In this document: in pieces, positions 54,291 to 64,000 of the stretch
Numbering within the stretch: the stretch's first letter is position 1
How the letters are laid out: each line of letters starts with the position of its first letter
NCBI GenBank assembly: GCA_014529385.2
Contig: CM043949.1
Location: 108,559,977 to 108,623,976 of the forward strand
Length of the DNA stretch: 64,000 bases
Direction of reading: 5' to 3'
Source of the DNA: Adiantum capillus-veneris
Taxonomy: Eukaryota > Streptophyta > Polypodiopsida > Polypodiales > Pteridaceae
Program-made: the position numbers and the translations under genes
Notes under the pieces: generated by a model
The model's database searches: none
Seen by the model: only the letters and a program-made list of their open reading frames with translations
What the model was told of the DNA's origin: nothing

Positions 54291-55167
54291 AAATTGAAAA
54301 GAATCTGAAGAAAGAGACTCTCTCAGTCTCTTCTTTTCCAAAGCACGACACACATGATTTGCATGATCAAGATGTGATTATTCACGAGCATGATGATTTG
54401 CAAGAAGAAGCAATGATTGTTCCCAAGGATAATGGTTTAGTTGATGCTTTTTCTAGTGAAGCTAACCTCATTGCACATTCGATAGATCACGAAGAACCGA
54501 TCTTGGCTCTCGAGTCGAGGTCCAAAGAACCTCCACAGGAAGTATTATGTGTTCGAATGATTAGTCAGCACGCATTGTTCGATTGTTTCATTCGTGATGC
54601 TTTCCTGTATTTTAGTCACCGTCCTTATGTGATCCCTTTTCACAAGCATGACATATTGTACGCTGAGCACGATTCATTCATAAATGAGCACGAATGTATG
54701 CGGATTACTCATGAAAAGATGAAATGTTTGCATTCAAGGAATCCACATTCCATGTCTCTTCCTTGGCATGACACAATTTTTTATCCGAAAGAGCACAAGA
54801 AGGATTGAGCATCAAGCATAGGCATTTCCATTGTGTTTTGCCACAGTTGATTGATTTAGATCAAAACGACAAGTTTCAATTCCATTGTTTGTGTGTGTTT
54901 GATGAACCGTTTGGCACTCCGTCACTTTGTTCATCTGCATTCCATGCACAGTTTTTTAAGAAGAATAGTATTTTTCCAGTCACTTTACGTGGAATGGGTA
55001 TGTTCATGTTTTTGTGTTGGAAGTGGTTTCAAGAATTTTCAACCTCGGAGATTCTTAAAGAAGGTAGACGCATGACTATAGACGAAGTTGAAGCATTGAA
55101 GGAGCCACGGATGACTTTGTGTCGCTTTCGGCGCGACCCAAGAAGCAAGTGTCGCAGACCTGTATAA
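54270..55167 (+). CDS. Novel C-terminal domain of element F polyprotein
   Basis: Counterpart of the X domain: an acidic His/Asp linker (HDTHDLHDQDVIIHEHDDLQ), FSSEANLIAHSIDHEEPILA, VLCVRMISQHALFDCFIRDA, YVIPFHKHDILYAEHDSFIN, EHECMRITHEKMKCL, HSMSLPWHDTIF, then after a stop at 54806 HFHCVLPQLIDLDQ, FDEPFGTPSLCS, GMGMFMFLCWKWFQEFS, LCRFRRDP. In an 87-residue stretch I count about 24 differences from X, many conservative. It ends about 130 bp before the PPT, leaving no room for RT or integrase. Function unknown. Confidence 0.75.
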
Positions 55168-55287
55168 AGTTCAAGTATCGCACGACCCACGCATAAGAGT
55201 GGACCCGCGAAGAGTCTTTCCCAGGATTCCCGACGCTGTTGGCGATCTCCCTCAACGCCATACAGTTTGGTACCCGTACCTCACTTT

Positions 55288-56505
55288 GAAAAGGGGGGGA
55301 TGTCACATGCACATCTAACCCTATGTGTACGTGGACAAGCTACTTCATGACATGGGTTCAGTTCAGTTAGATTAGGAAGTGTTCTGGCACTTTTGTGAGT
55401 CTGTTCACAGACCGTGCATGCCTAGACACTTAGAGTAGATGCATATCCTCTGGTTGCACACAGCATGACCATCAGATTACAGTCAGAACCCATCAGGAGC
55501 ATTTTTACAGTGCATAGACCTATTTTCCCTATTTTAGCCATTTTTCACTTATTGTTTTCAAGTGACTTTTGTTGGGAACTAGGTAGGGCAAATTTGACAA
55601 GCATATATAAAAGAAAACCTAGGGCTAGTGGATTTTGGCAGAAGAGGCAACAGGAACCAAGGTTCAACAGACACCTTCTCAGCAAGATCACCCCCCCCCC
55701 CCCCCCCCCCCCCAAAGCAATACCTAGCGTTTTGCAACATAGTAGACCTAGCGTTTTTCCCATCAAGAACCAAGCCAACGTTTTTGCATTGCAGTAGCCT
55801 GGCGACAGCAGACAGATCAAGAAGCCTAGCGTTTTGCATTTGCAGAACAACCGGCAATCACAGGACAGTTTTCAGCCCTAGCGTTTTTGCATCAGCATGA
55901 CCCCTTAGCGTTTTGCACATTCTCCGCGACAATATCCACAACAGCACCAACGTTTTCAGTTTTCAGCATAGACACATCGCAAAAGAAGTCCCGAACCTCG
56001 CTGATCTCACATTCCCGCAGCAGATCCTCGCCGCACGATCATATCCAACGTAGTTTGCAGTTTCAGCATCTACGTTTTCAGCGCGTCGTTGTCACATCGT
56101 CGCCATCGACATCGTCACCGACATAGAGTCAGAATTCAGCAAATACAAGATTTGCAGATTTCAGCCCTTAGCGTTTTCGGATTTCAGCCCGTCTCATCGT
56201 CGTCGACATCATCGGCAAGTCCAAAGCATTATAGAGATTTGTGCAATCAATAGTAGACCGCTCTCGCCATAGAGAGTGGGGCCTTTGGAGGAGGGTTTGA
56301 CAACATTCTGGTGTCGTATTCTTCTCTCTCTATCTCTCAGTCTCAGTACCTTCATTCACAATGTTACCCACTTTGTTTGTGATCACTTGCACTCTCTCAC
56401 TAAAGGAACTGAAGGCTCTCCCTTCCGTAAGTAAAGGAACCTTGAGCACAGTTCGGAGCACTCATCTTGAGCAAAGTTCAACATTCACTTCCGTTGCACC
56501 TTACA
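55288..56505 (+). repeat. F polypurine tract and 3' LTR
   Basis: gaaaaggggggga at 55288-55300, then the LTR 55301-56505 (TGTCACATGC to CACCTTACA), with a TATA-like gcatatataaaagaaaac and a C-run at 55691-55713. TGGAG follows at 56506-56510. Confidence 0.95.
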
Positions 56506-56510
56506 TGGAG

Positions 56511-57329
56511 CCCCTCCACTCGTTGGATTTTCATAGAGATGCGCAAAGTGGGCCTGAGCAAGAGATGGGAGGACCGTTTTGCATTAAGCTTACTCTGGTC
56601 TTGGGGGCAGCTAAGGGGGGGACTTGAGCAGCATCAGCCCACATGCATTCAGGAGCGCTTGAAGAAACCTCTTACATGGAACTCGTTGGTCAGTGCACAG
56701 TGAGGTCACATGGTTGGCAATAGACCCCATGTCTCATGGGGTCCCATGGTAGAGGATCCAACCCGCACCCTAGGAGACTGGTTGCAGTTTACAACACTTC
56801 TTGAGGAGAGTCAGAGCATTCGGATGCGTGACATGAGGGGGATATAGAGCATGTGACAAGATATCGTGGAGGCTATACTAGCACAGTGGTACACGTCTCT
56901 CGAGTCGGTGGCTCCCACCACTGGATGGGGGCCTTTACTTGTTTTGAGGTCCTCATCGCAGTTTGGGCCTACTCAGACTCAAGCCTTTGCATGTTCTACG
57001 AGGCTCAATGAGAGGGTTGCCTCCATAGAGTTGCTACTAAGGCACCAGAAGTAGTAAAGTGTTGTTTTCAACGGATTCTAGTTGTTGGCATTTAGAGGGA
57101 GGATCTGTGTGCTTGATCGTGACAGATCTTGAGACTCGACATTGGTGCCTTTGGGCTTGGGAGAGTCGCCCTTTGGTGTGAGTGCAATGGGACACAAGGA
57201 GTGGTTTTAGCAGGATCCTTCTGTTTCAGTTGATCACCCAAGGATCCTTTTCTTCCACTACACTGCACGACTGGGACGCCACATATTAGCTGCTCGGAGA
57301 GAGGCCCGCCCTATCACTGACAAGAAGAG
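56511..57329 (+). other. Right flank of element F, degraded possible LINE
   Basis: Plus-strand translation gives broken coding-like stretches such as STRWIFIEMRKVGLSKRWED and VVGNRPHVSWGPM-like sequence. It joins 34441-34594 when F is removed. Function not identifiable. Confidence 0.3.
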
Positions 57330-57620
57330 GGTCTCACGGTTGAGTTCCCCACAAACCTTTGGGAGCGCTTATGGGACAACAGACAACCGTTACCATGTTC
57401 CAGTGGCTTGTCGCCCATCGAGCTACCACAGTGGAGAGTTGGTTGGTCTACGGTGCCTAGCAAGTTGTGCCGCTTGTGACCACCCACTTGAGTCACAAAG
57501 GCATTGTCTATGGGACTACCCCATGGCACAATAGGTTTGGCTACAGATTCTACGATTGATGCCAGCCTTGTCGTCAGCTAGTCGGTACACTTGGGGTGTT
57601 GTTGCTTGCTCCACCCTTCA
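57330..57620 (+). pseudogene. LINE zf-RVT-like fragment
   Basis: Reads CAACDHPLESQRHCLWDYP then MAQ, stop, VWLQILR. The pattern Cys-x2-Cys, HCLW-x-C/Y-P, A-x2-VW is typical of the zf-RVT end of plant LINE ORF2. One Cys is Tyr and a stop lies within. Confidence 0.45.
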
Positions 57621-58267
57621 TGGGCCCAACAGTGAACACTTCGTTTAGAGCTTTCCTCAGCTAGCAAGATGATTGTGACACAGGAGGGCCGGTCTACAAT
57701 CTAGCATGCCATAGACTTACGCCTCAAGAGTGGAGCAGTGATAAAGAGCTTTGTTGGAAGCTTATTTGCGGCCTAACTCTCTAGTTCATATGGAGAGTCC
57801 GGTGCTTCCGTATCTTTGAGGCCCACCTATCCCACCGGTGGAGACTGTACGGAGTTGATCCCTACACTTCAAGGTCAGTTCGAAAGGCTGCAAGGCAGCT
57901 CCGACTGCATATGAGAGCATTGCGAAACATTCCTATGGCCTTTTCTACACCATGGTCCATGGGACTCCTAGATAGTACTACAAGCCACCTATGTGGTTGT
58001 TCCTCCTCCCACATACTAATTTAGCCGTCATTATACATATCTCACTTTTTCTTAGGAAAGTCTCCCCTCATGCTGATGTAGCCCCTCTTGTCAGGGAAGT
58101 TTGTAGCCTGATGGGCAGTTTTATTAACTAATAGAAGGATCTTTTTCTTGGAAGATAAAAGAAACACACAACTGCTACATCTACTCTTGCACACGAGGCC
58201 ACTAACTCGGCAACATGGGCTAAGACTCCAACATTGATCCTCCTCTTGGCATCAAGAAAGAACTGGG

Positions 58268-58269
<2 letters not shown>
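57621..58269. other. No recognisable gene
   Basis: Broken coding-like plus-strand frames without a recognised domain; likely the rest of the LINE debris. Confidence 0.4.

Positions 58270-58329
<60 letters not shown>
58270..58329. repeat. (GA)n microsatellite
   Basis: About 30 GA units. Confidence 0.95.
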
Positions 58330-58333
<4 letters not shown>

Positions 58334-59034
58334 TGCCTCGAGGCTACCGGTGTGGCTACCCTCTAGAGGGAATGGAGATCTCTCCTCTCCTAGGCCTGCA
58401 CATGGAAGAGTGCTCCGCCTCTGACTACGATGCCCACAGAATGGACTGCCTTGAGGGGAAGACTCCAAGGAGAAGCTCTTTTGCCCATCGCCCCTATTGA
58501 GGGGTCTCTGCAAAGGATCAGACCTCCGTGATGCCCACGCCTACCACCAAAAACGCTAGGAGGGGTGCCACAAAAAACGTCAAGGGAGGGGCTGCAAAAA
58601 CGCAGATCTGCCCCCCCCCCCCCCCCCCCCCCCCCGGCCTCCTCCTCAAAACACACACACACCGGCTGGCTGATTGTGGCAAAGGGCTGCCCATAAGGGC
58701 ACCCTGCTAGGCTGCACACTCTGCAAGAGATGACCCCCCTAAGCCTATTTATAGGCCCAATCCCTGGCTGCCTGACCCAGATCTAGCCCCCCACGACCTA
58801 ATAAGGAGAGTATGAAGGGAGCCCATAGGGCATCTGGCACCACTGGGAATGCAAGGGAAAATCCTCTTTGGCTGCAGGAGCCTACATGGCTATAGGAAAA
58901 ACCAAAAACCCTAAGGCTACGCATGGCTAAGTGAATCCCGACATGAGAAAACTACCTCAATCCAGCCACAAAACAACCCTCACTCCCTATCAGGGGGACC
59001 GACTAGACAAATCCAGAGAGATGCCAAAACTATA
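58330..59034. other. No recognisable gene; poly-C run at 58611-58635
   Basis: Short ORFs on both strands without domains. The 25-base C run gives Pro or Gly artefacts. Confidence 0.45.
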
Positions 59035-60025
59035 ACACCCCTCTCAGCTCTTGGAAAGGAAGACTCCCAGGGAGTTGAGTCACTGTACAAGGCCAATGGT
59101 TCCCTCGACAAACACAAGGCGAGACTTGTTGCTCGGGGTTTCACACAGCGACCAAGCGTGGACTTTGACGAGACCTTTGCTCCGACCGCTCGCATGACTA
59201 CCATACGCACAGTGTTTGCTCTCACAGCCAACTTTGGTTGGTCTATCTTCCAGATGAATGTCAAAAGTGTGTTTCTGAATGGAGATTTGGATAAAGAAGT
59301 TTATGTGGAGAAACCTCCTGGATTTCGTATACCAGGCAAGGAGGATTGGGTCTATCAGTTGTGGAAAGCATTGTATGGACTGAGGCAGGCTAGACGACAG
59401 TGGTGCCTCACACTTAACCAGTTTCTCCTGAACTTGGGGTTACGGCGTACCTCATCAGATTCCAATTGTTATGTTGTCTCTAATGGCTCTTTGGTTGCGA
59501 TAGTGATTGTCTATGTGGACGATCTCATTTTCACAGGCTCATGGACCAACAGGATCAAGCCAATCATGAAAGCTATGGAGACGCGTTTCGAGATGACTGA
59601 CCTTGGGCTTCCTCACTATTTTCTTGGATTCCAGATTTTTTAGACACCATACGGCATCTTCTTTTCTCAACGGAAGTATGCGAATGCTATCCTAGAGAGA
59701 TTCCAGATGACAGGCTGCAGACCGATTGGCATTCCTCTTGAGCCTAAAGAGAACGTATCGCTTCACGATCCTTCCCCACGGATTGACTTGGAGCAGTACA
59801 AGAATGTTATTGGTTGCCTCGTATGGCTGACTTATTCCCGACCAGACATCTGTTACACAATTTCTGTCCTTAGTTCCTTCAACACCCGACCTCGTCAGCG
59901 ACATTGGCAGTGTGCCCAACGTACTTGGCGGTACATCAGCGGCACCTTAGACCATGGTGTTTTCTATGGTCGCTCCAAGGGTTGCACCTTACTTGGTTGG
60001 TGCGATTCAGATTGGGCAGGAAATC
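59035..60025 (+). pseudogene. Copia reverse transcriptase fragment
   Basis: YKANGSLDKHKARLVARGFT starts the RT; then DFDETFAPTARMTTIR, MNVKSVFLNGDLDKEVYVEK-like sequence, VYQLWKALYGLRQA, VIVYVDDLIFTG (intact YVDD), TDLGLPHYFLGFQIF with a stop, and DLEQYKNVIGCLVWLTYSRP. Truncated on the 5' side: no gag, protease or integrase upstream. Lineage not assigned. Confidence 0.9.
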
Positions 60026-60462
60026 CAGTGCTCTACTACAAGAGTAGTTTTCACACTCGGCTCGGGACCCATTTCATGGAGCAGTAAGCGGCAACCCACC
60101 GTCGCGCTATCTTCTACAGAGGCGCAGTACAGAGCAGCTTGCTATGCTGCTTGTGAGACCATATGGCTACGGAGATTACTGGGAGAGTTGTGTTTTCGCC
60201 AAACTGCTACGACTTGTCTTTTGTGCAGCAATCAAAGTTGCATTGCTATTGCCAAGAACCCTATCTTTCACGCTTGGACTAAGCACATTCAGGTGCAGTA
60301 CCACTATGTTCGGGAGCGGGTTTTGGCTGGACATCTTCATTTGGAGTATGTTCCTACAAAGGACAATGCAGCAGACATCTTCACGAAGGCTGTACCTCAG
60401 CGGACTTTGGCTTCTCACCTTCGACTCGTTTGTGTTGTCTCAGTATCCAGTGTTGAGAGGGG
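60026..60462 (+). pseudogene. Copia RNase H fragment
   Basis: After a frameshift near 60040: WSSKRQPTVALSSTEAQYRA, ETIWLRRLLGEL, HIQVQYHYVRERVLAGHLHL and KDNAADIFTKAVPQ. Ends at the polypurine tract gagagggg before the LTR. Confidence 0.9.
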
Positions 60463-60836
60463 TGTTAGGGTACACCACCGTTGTTTCGCCATTTTGTACG
60501 GCTAGTGATTGTCACGAGTTGGCCACCCATCGCACATCATGTAGATTGCATGGGCGGACACTCTTAGCACGTGTCCGGCCAGTCATTTTCTGAGCTTGGC
60601 TGGGTGCATTGGCTGGGTGCACACATTTTTAGCATTTTTGGGCTTTTATGTTTTTAGCACCAGTTACACATTTTTTCCCTACCTCAACCTAAGATTCTAT
60701 AAATAGAATGCTTAGTGTCTTGTAGTCATTACAGATTGTGTATTGAGAGCATCATTTGCAGAGCACTTGCATTTTCTCTCTATCTCTCCCTCCAACGTTT
60801 TCGACACGCATGGCTCACACTCTTTCCGCTGCTCAC
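60463..60836 (+). repeat. Copia 3' LTR
   Basis: Starts TGTTAGGGTACACC after the PPT. TATA box ctataaatagaat at about 60699-60711. The end is placed at ctctcaca, by motif only, where an unrelated LTR-like segment begins. Confidence 0.7.
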
Positions 60837-60837
60837 T

Positions 60838-61330
60838 CTCACACTAACCCTATGTGCATGTGGACAAGCTATAACTCCTATTTCTAAGGTTAAGGAGAGC
60901 CTAGGAAGTGTTCTGGCACACTTGTGAGCCTGTCCGTAGGATGTGCATGTCCATACACTTAAGATTAGTTGGATACCCTCTGATTGGACATGAGCACAAC
61001 TAGTGTCTGCTAGGTATAGACATTGGGGAGTGTTCCCATAGCATAGCATTAGTACCTCGCCTAGGTAGTTTACTACATACAAAACACCTCTTATCAGTAG
61101 ATTTTCAACTTACTAATGATTGACATTTAGCACCATTATTGCAAGTCGTGGGGCTTCACTGGTGACTACTTGACCTAGCAATAAATCCATATATAGGCCA
61201 CCCTAGGGGTCAATTCTGAGAATAAGTTCAATACCCGGCAGATGGAAGCAATACCCTCAATAGGACCAACACCCTCATCTAGCGTTTTCTAACATCAGCT
61301 GTCACCAGCGTGTGACTACTATCTATCCTT
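60838..61330 (+). repeat. Diverged F-like LTR fragment
   Basis: ctaaccctatgtgcatgtgg and aggaagtgttctggcac, cttgtgagcctgtccgta and a later tctagcgtttt block follow the same order as the F LTR (55314 onward), with heavy divergence. The first roughly 13 LTR bases are missing. Confidence 0.6.
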
Positions 61331-62517
61331 TTTGTTGATTTCTTTCTTATTATCTATTTACTTTCACTTTTTGGAAACACCCCTCGGGAAATCTAACTGC
61401 CCTGCATTGCATAGCTAGTGTGGAACTGTCCAGAGGGAGTCCAGGCCTGAGGGCAAGAGAGCACTAAGGTTGGACAAGGACTATGGTTAGCCAAAGTGGG
61501 GTCATTGACTAGCCAAAGTGGAATCCTTTGCTACAGAGGCTACATTTCAGTTCTGGGTGTGGCTACAGTGTACAAAGGGGGTCGGATGACCTAGAAAGAT
61601 ACAATGGCAGCATCTCCTAAAATTTAGGGAACTGCTATTTAGAGACCTGAAAATGTGTTTGCATCATTACCTCCGGAATGACAAGGGGAACATTTTCTTA
61701 CTCTGTCGTGAAGTCAACAGGGCAACTGGTTGGGAGATTTCTAGGCGGCAACCCCGAAACGGGAAAAATGCTTGTAAATGTGCCAAGTGGCACCTTCTGG
61801 TGCAATTTCCTCATGCAACAAGAAGTGGCGCTGAATTTAGGAGAAGGAGGGCTCATTTTCAGATTTTGTCACAGGTTAAGAGCTATGGAGTGCTTGCTTT
61901 CCCTCCTATGTACAGTGCGGTGCCAGGAGTGATGCCCTACACGCTACACACTGCCCTCTCTCTTCTCTATAGCAGTATGTTATGCCCCTCTAGTGGGCTT
62001 TTCAATTGACCAATGTACAATTGTGTGGGTTCATGCGCGATTGCCGAGGCAAGAGCCTCTTGCACAAGTACTGGATTAGCTAGCGGCTAATCCCCCGCAG
62101 GTACAGGTGAATTCGGAGAGGTTTCTCGCCAGAAATCTCGTCCGATTCAAAGGGCAAGTAGCCCTACAGGTGCGGGAGCTCGAGGACTTGCTACGGATGC
62201 GACCGGCACGCGAAACGGAGCCCGAAACAGTAAATTACAGTCTGCTGTGTATTTTTGCAGGTTTAGGGTTTTGGCCCTAAACGGACCCTAACACCCCCAG
62301 GAGGTTCGGGGACGCCAGGGGACCGCTGTACAGGTGATCTGGCGCATTTTCGGGGCTGAAAACAGAGAATTCAGCGTGCTGCAGATTCTCGCAAGGTTTT
62401 GCAAAGTGCACGTATGCGTCGGGAAAGTCAGTCAATGCGTGGGAATACTGACTGTGAAGGGTCCTAGTACAGTTATGCTACCGAAATCGGGCCGGAATAG
62501 TTGAAATTCAGCCAAGT
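61331..62517. other. No recognisable gene; probable leader of element H
   Basis: ORFs 61653-62009 and 61678-61932 have no recognised domain. 62030-62517 is likely the untranslated leader of H. No PBS was recognised. Confidence 0.4.
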
Positions 62518-63430
62518 TTGTGTGGGGCAACTTGTAGGGAACCACAGCGTTTATTCCCTCTTTTGAACAATAAAGAAATACCGAACACTCAGGGCCAATT
62601 TGGGATGCCACAGGCAAATTTTGGTATGGCTGGAATTACAAATCAGCAGCCAAATATGGCATTTCCAGGTCAACTTAATTGCGGTCAGGGAACACAAATA
62701 AACCCTAAGAGTGTTCCCATGTTTCAGTCACTTCTATATGACAACTTAACGCCGCTGGAGAGGCCAACTCCATACAAAGAAGGTGGCAAAGGTGTGACTT
62801 TCACGACCTTTACAGGGTTTGATGACAGGAAGAAGGCTCTCTCATTCCTCCAACAGTTTGACAAGGCCTATGCAGGGGGAAACTTTACAAAGGCTTCAAA
62901 GGTCCGCAAGGCAGCCACTTTCTTGACAGGGAATGCGGGACAATGGTGGACAACTTTATTGCTTCAAGGGCAAGCTCCGTCCACATGGATTTACTTCAAG
63001 TAGATTTTTGCAGCAGCATGGTTATCTGATGACTTTGAAGCAGATGTCATGACAGAATGGCACCAGCTTAATGTTGCTACTTGCAAGAATCTGGATGATT
63101 ACAATCGGAAGTTTTGGAAAGCTCTACTTCCAGTAACTTCCTATAGGTTTGTGCCATTGACAGAACAGATTGAAAAATACTGTTGTGGCCTACCCAAAGG
63201 ATTGAGAAAGTACTGCACGAAGACCAAAGTCACTACTTTGACGCAACTCATCGAGGTAGCAAACACTGGCAATGGTTTGCTCAAGGGAGAAGATTGTGAA
63301 TTCAATACTGGCATCAAGGAAGGATCAGCCAAGAAAAATTCAGCGAAGAAGTATGTTCCCAAGGAGGCTCCGAAAGGGACTCAGGAGCCAGCCAGCCAGC
63401 GCAGGGAAAGACAAAGCTACGGCTGAATCA
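62518..63430 (+). pseudogene. gag: gag of gypsy element H (runs to window end)
   Basis: Gln/Asn/Met-rich N-terminus, then FTGFDDRKKALSFLQQFDKA and KAATFLTGNAGQWWTTLLLQ, a stop at 63001, then CKNLDDYNRKFWKALLPVTS and EQIEKYCCGLPKGLRKYC. The same gag type as the minus-strand chromovirus at 32 kb. Confidence 0.85.
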
Positions 63431-63957
63431 GAAAAGGGACCAACGAAGAAATGGAAAAGACGTTTTCCTCGCAAGTCGGAAGAGCAAAAGAAGGTCCTGA
63501 GGTCAGAGAACAAATGCTTTATCTGTGAGCTGCTTGGCCACATTGCTTACAACTGTCCTACAAAGAAAAGGCCAGCTAATTCTGAAGACAAGGAGGACAG
63601 GAAAGGAAAGAAGCCCATGGCTGGTCTAGTGCCAGATATGGTGGGCGACAAGCCAAATTCAGATGCAAGTGAGCTTTGCAGAGCATGGGGAAAGGTCAGG
63701 GATCAAACAGTGCTTATCTTCTTTGATCCAGGTGCCAAAGCCAACTTCATTTCCCCATGATTGGCTTCAAAGTTGGGAATCACACCTGAAGAGATGGGGT
63801 ATACAGCAAAGGCAGGTTTGGCATGTCCTCGCCATACAGAGGCTGTGACACCCATCATTGGAAAGTTGCGCCTACATATCCAGTCCTATGTAGATGCTGA
63901 AGAATTTTACATCATGCCACTGGACGGATGTGATGTGTTGTTAGGTATTCCTTGATT
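63431..63957 (+). pseudogene. Knuckle and protease of element H
   Basis: Basic stretch, then CFICELLGHIAYNC (perfect CCHC), then LIFFDPGAKANFISP with a stop, LASKLGITPEEMGYTAKAG and FYIMPLDGCDVLLGIP. Same protease subtype as 31275-31690. A stop follows at 63955 and the element continues past the window. Confidence 0.83.
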
Positions 63958-64000
63958 ATTTTGTGTACAGGGAATCATGGATGCCTACAACAAAAAGATC

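Larger units (their letters stand above)
34595..56505 (+). mobile_element. Element F: RT-less gypsy-type LTR retrotransposon with nested insertions
   Basis: TGGAG at 34590-34594 and again at 56506-56510 flank an element starting TGTCACATGC and ending CACCTTACA. Its 5' LTR is in three pieces (34595-34987, 44460-45262, 51969-51996) split by element G and element X. The PBS is at 51998-52009, coding region 52439-55167, PPT 55288-55300 and 3' LTR 55301-56505. Without insertions F is about 5.7 kb. It encodes Gag, knuckle, protease and a novel domain, with no RT, RNase H or integrase. Confidence 0.9.

Noticed and set aside
61653-62009. 118-aa ORF before element H
   Set aside because: Another frame overlaps it and no motif is seen; likely leader sequence.
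1-64000. CRISPR arrays, bacterial operons, organellar genes
   Set aside because: None seen; the tandem repeats lack repeat-spacer structure and all coding content is of eukaryotic transposons.

Overview
The window is nuclear plant DNA made almost entirely of transposable elements. This is supported by plant-type Ty3/gypsy chromoviruses with a chromodomain, a Tat-type gypsy element with a second RNase H, Ty1/copia elements, initiator-methionine-tRNA primer-binding sites (TGGTATCAGAGC), a plant-type hAT with a BED finger, LINE remnants, tRNA-derived SINE-like units and long (GA)n, (CT)n and (CA)n tracts. No host gene is recognisable with confidence. The repeat load fits a large genome such as a fern or another non-seed plant, but the sequence alone does not fix the species.

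Layout. 1-4.5 kb: broken pogo/Tigger DDE transposase fragments, one copy inverted. 4.5-9 kb: low-complexity and unassigned DNA with two tRNA-derived SINE-like units. 9.0-16.2 kb: a decayed full-length Tat-type gypsy element. 16.5-20.2 kb: a compact copia-type element with LTRs, PBS, PPT and a 5-bp target duplication, carrying one open frame for Gag plus protease but no integrase and almost no RT. 20.2-23 kb: microsatellites and an unassigned ORF. 23.0-34.4 kb: a tangle of one chromovirus family, with a minus-strand element split by a plus-strand copy of its own family, a LINE 3' fragment and a further 3' end.

34.6-56.5 kb is one nested stack. Element F (plus strand; target duplication TGGAG on both sides) has its 5' LTR split twice. 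Chromovirus G entered at a C-run and itself holds a complete hAT transposon (target duplication CCTTGCAC). Element X then entered near the LTR end (TCAAT/TCAAC) and holds a 406-bp TA-flanked MITE. 56.5-64 kb: LINE-like debris, a truncated copia element with its 3' LTR, an F-like LTR fragment, and the start of another gypsy element (H) running off the end.

The most interesting system is the F/X family. Both copies have intact-looking LTR, PBS and PPT architecture and encode Gag, a CCHC knuckle and an aspartic protease. Where RT, RNase H and integrase belong, both instead encode an acidic His/Asp-rich linker followed by a conserved domain of roughly 250-300 residues that I do not recognise. It is an RT-less Gag-protease retrotransposon family with a novel C-terminal protein, presumably mobilised in trans. 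The copia-type element at 16.5 kb is a second, independent RT-less, Gag-encoding design.
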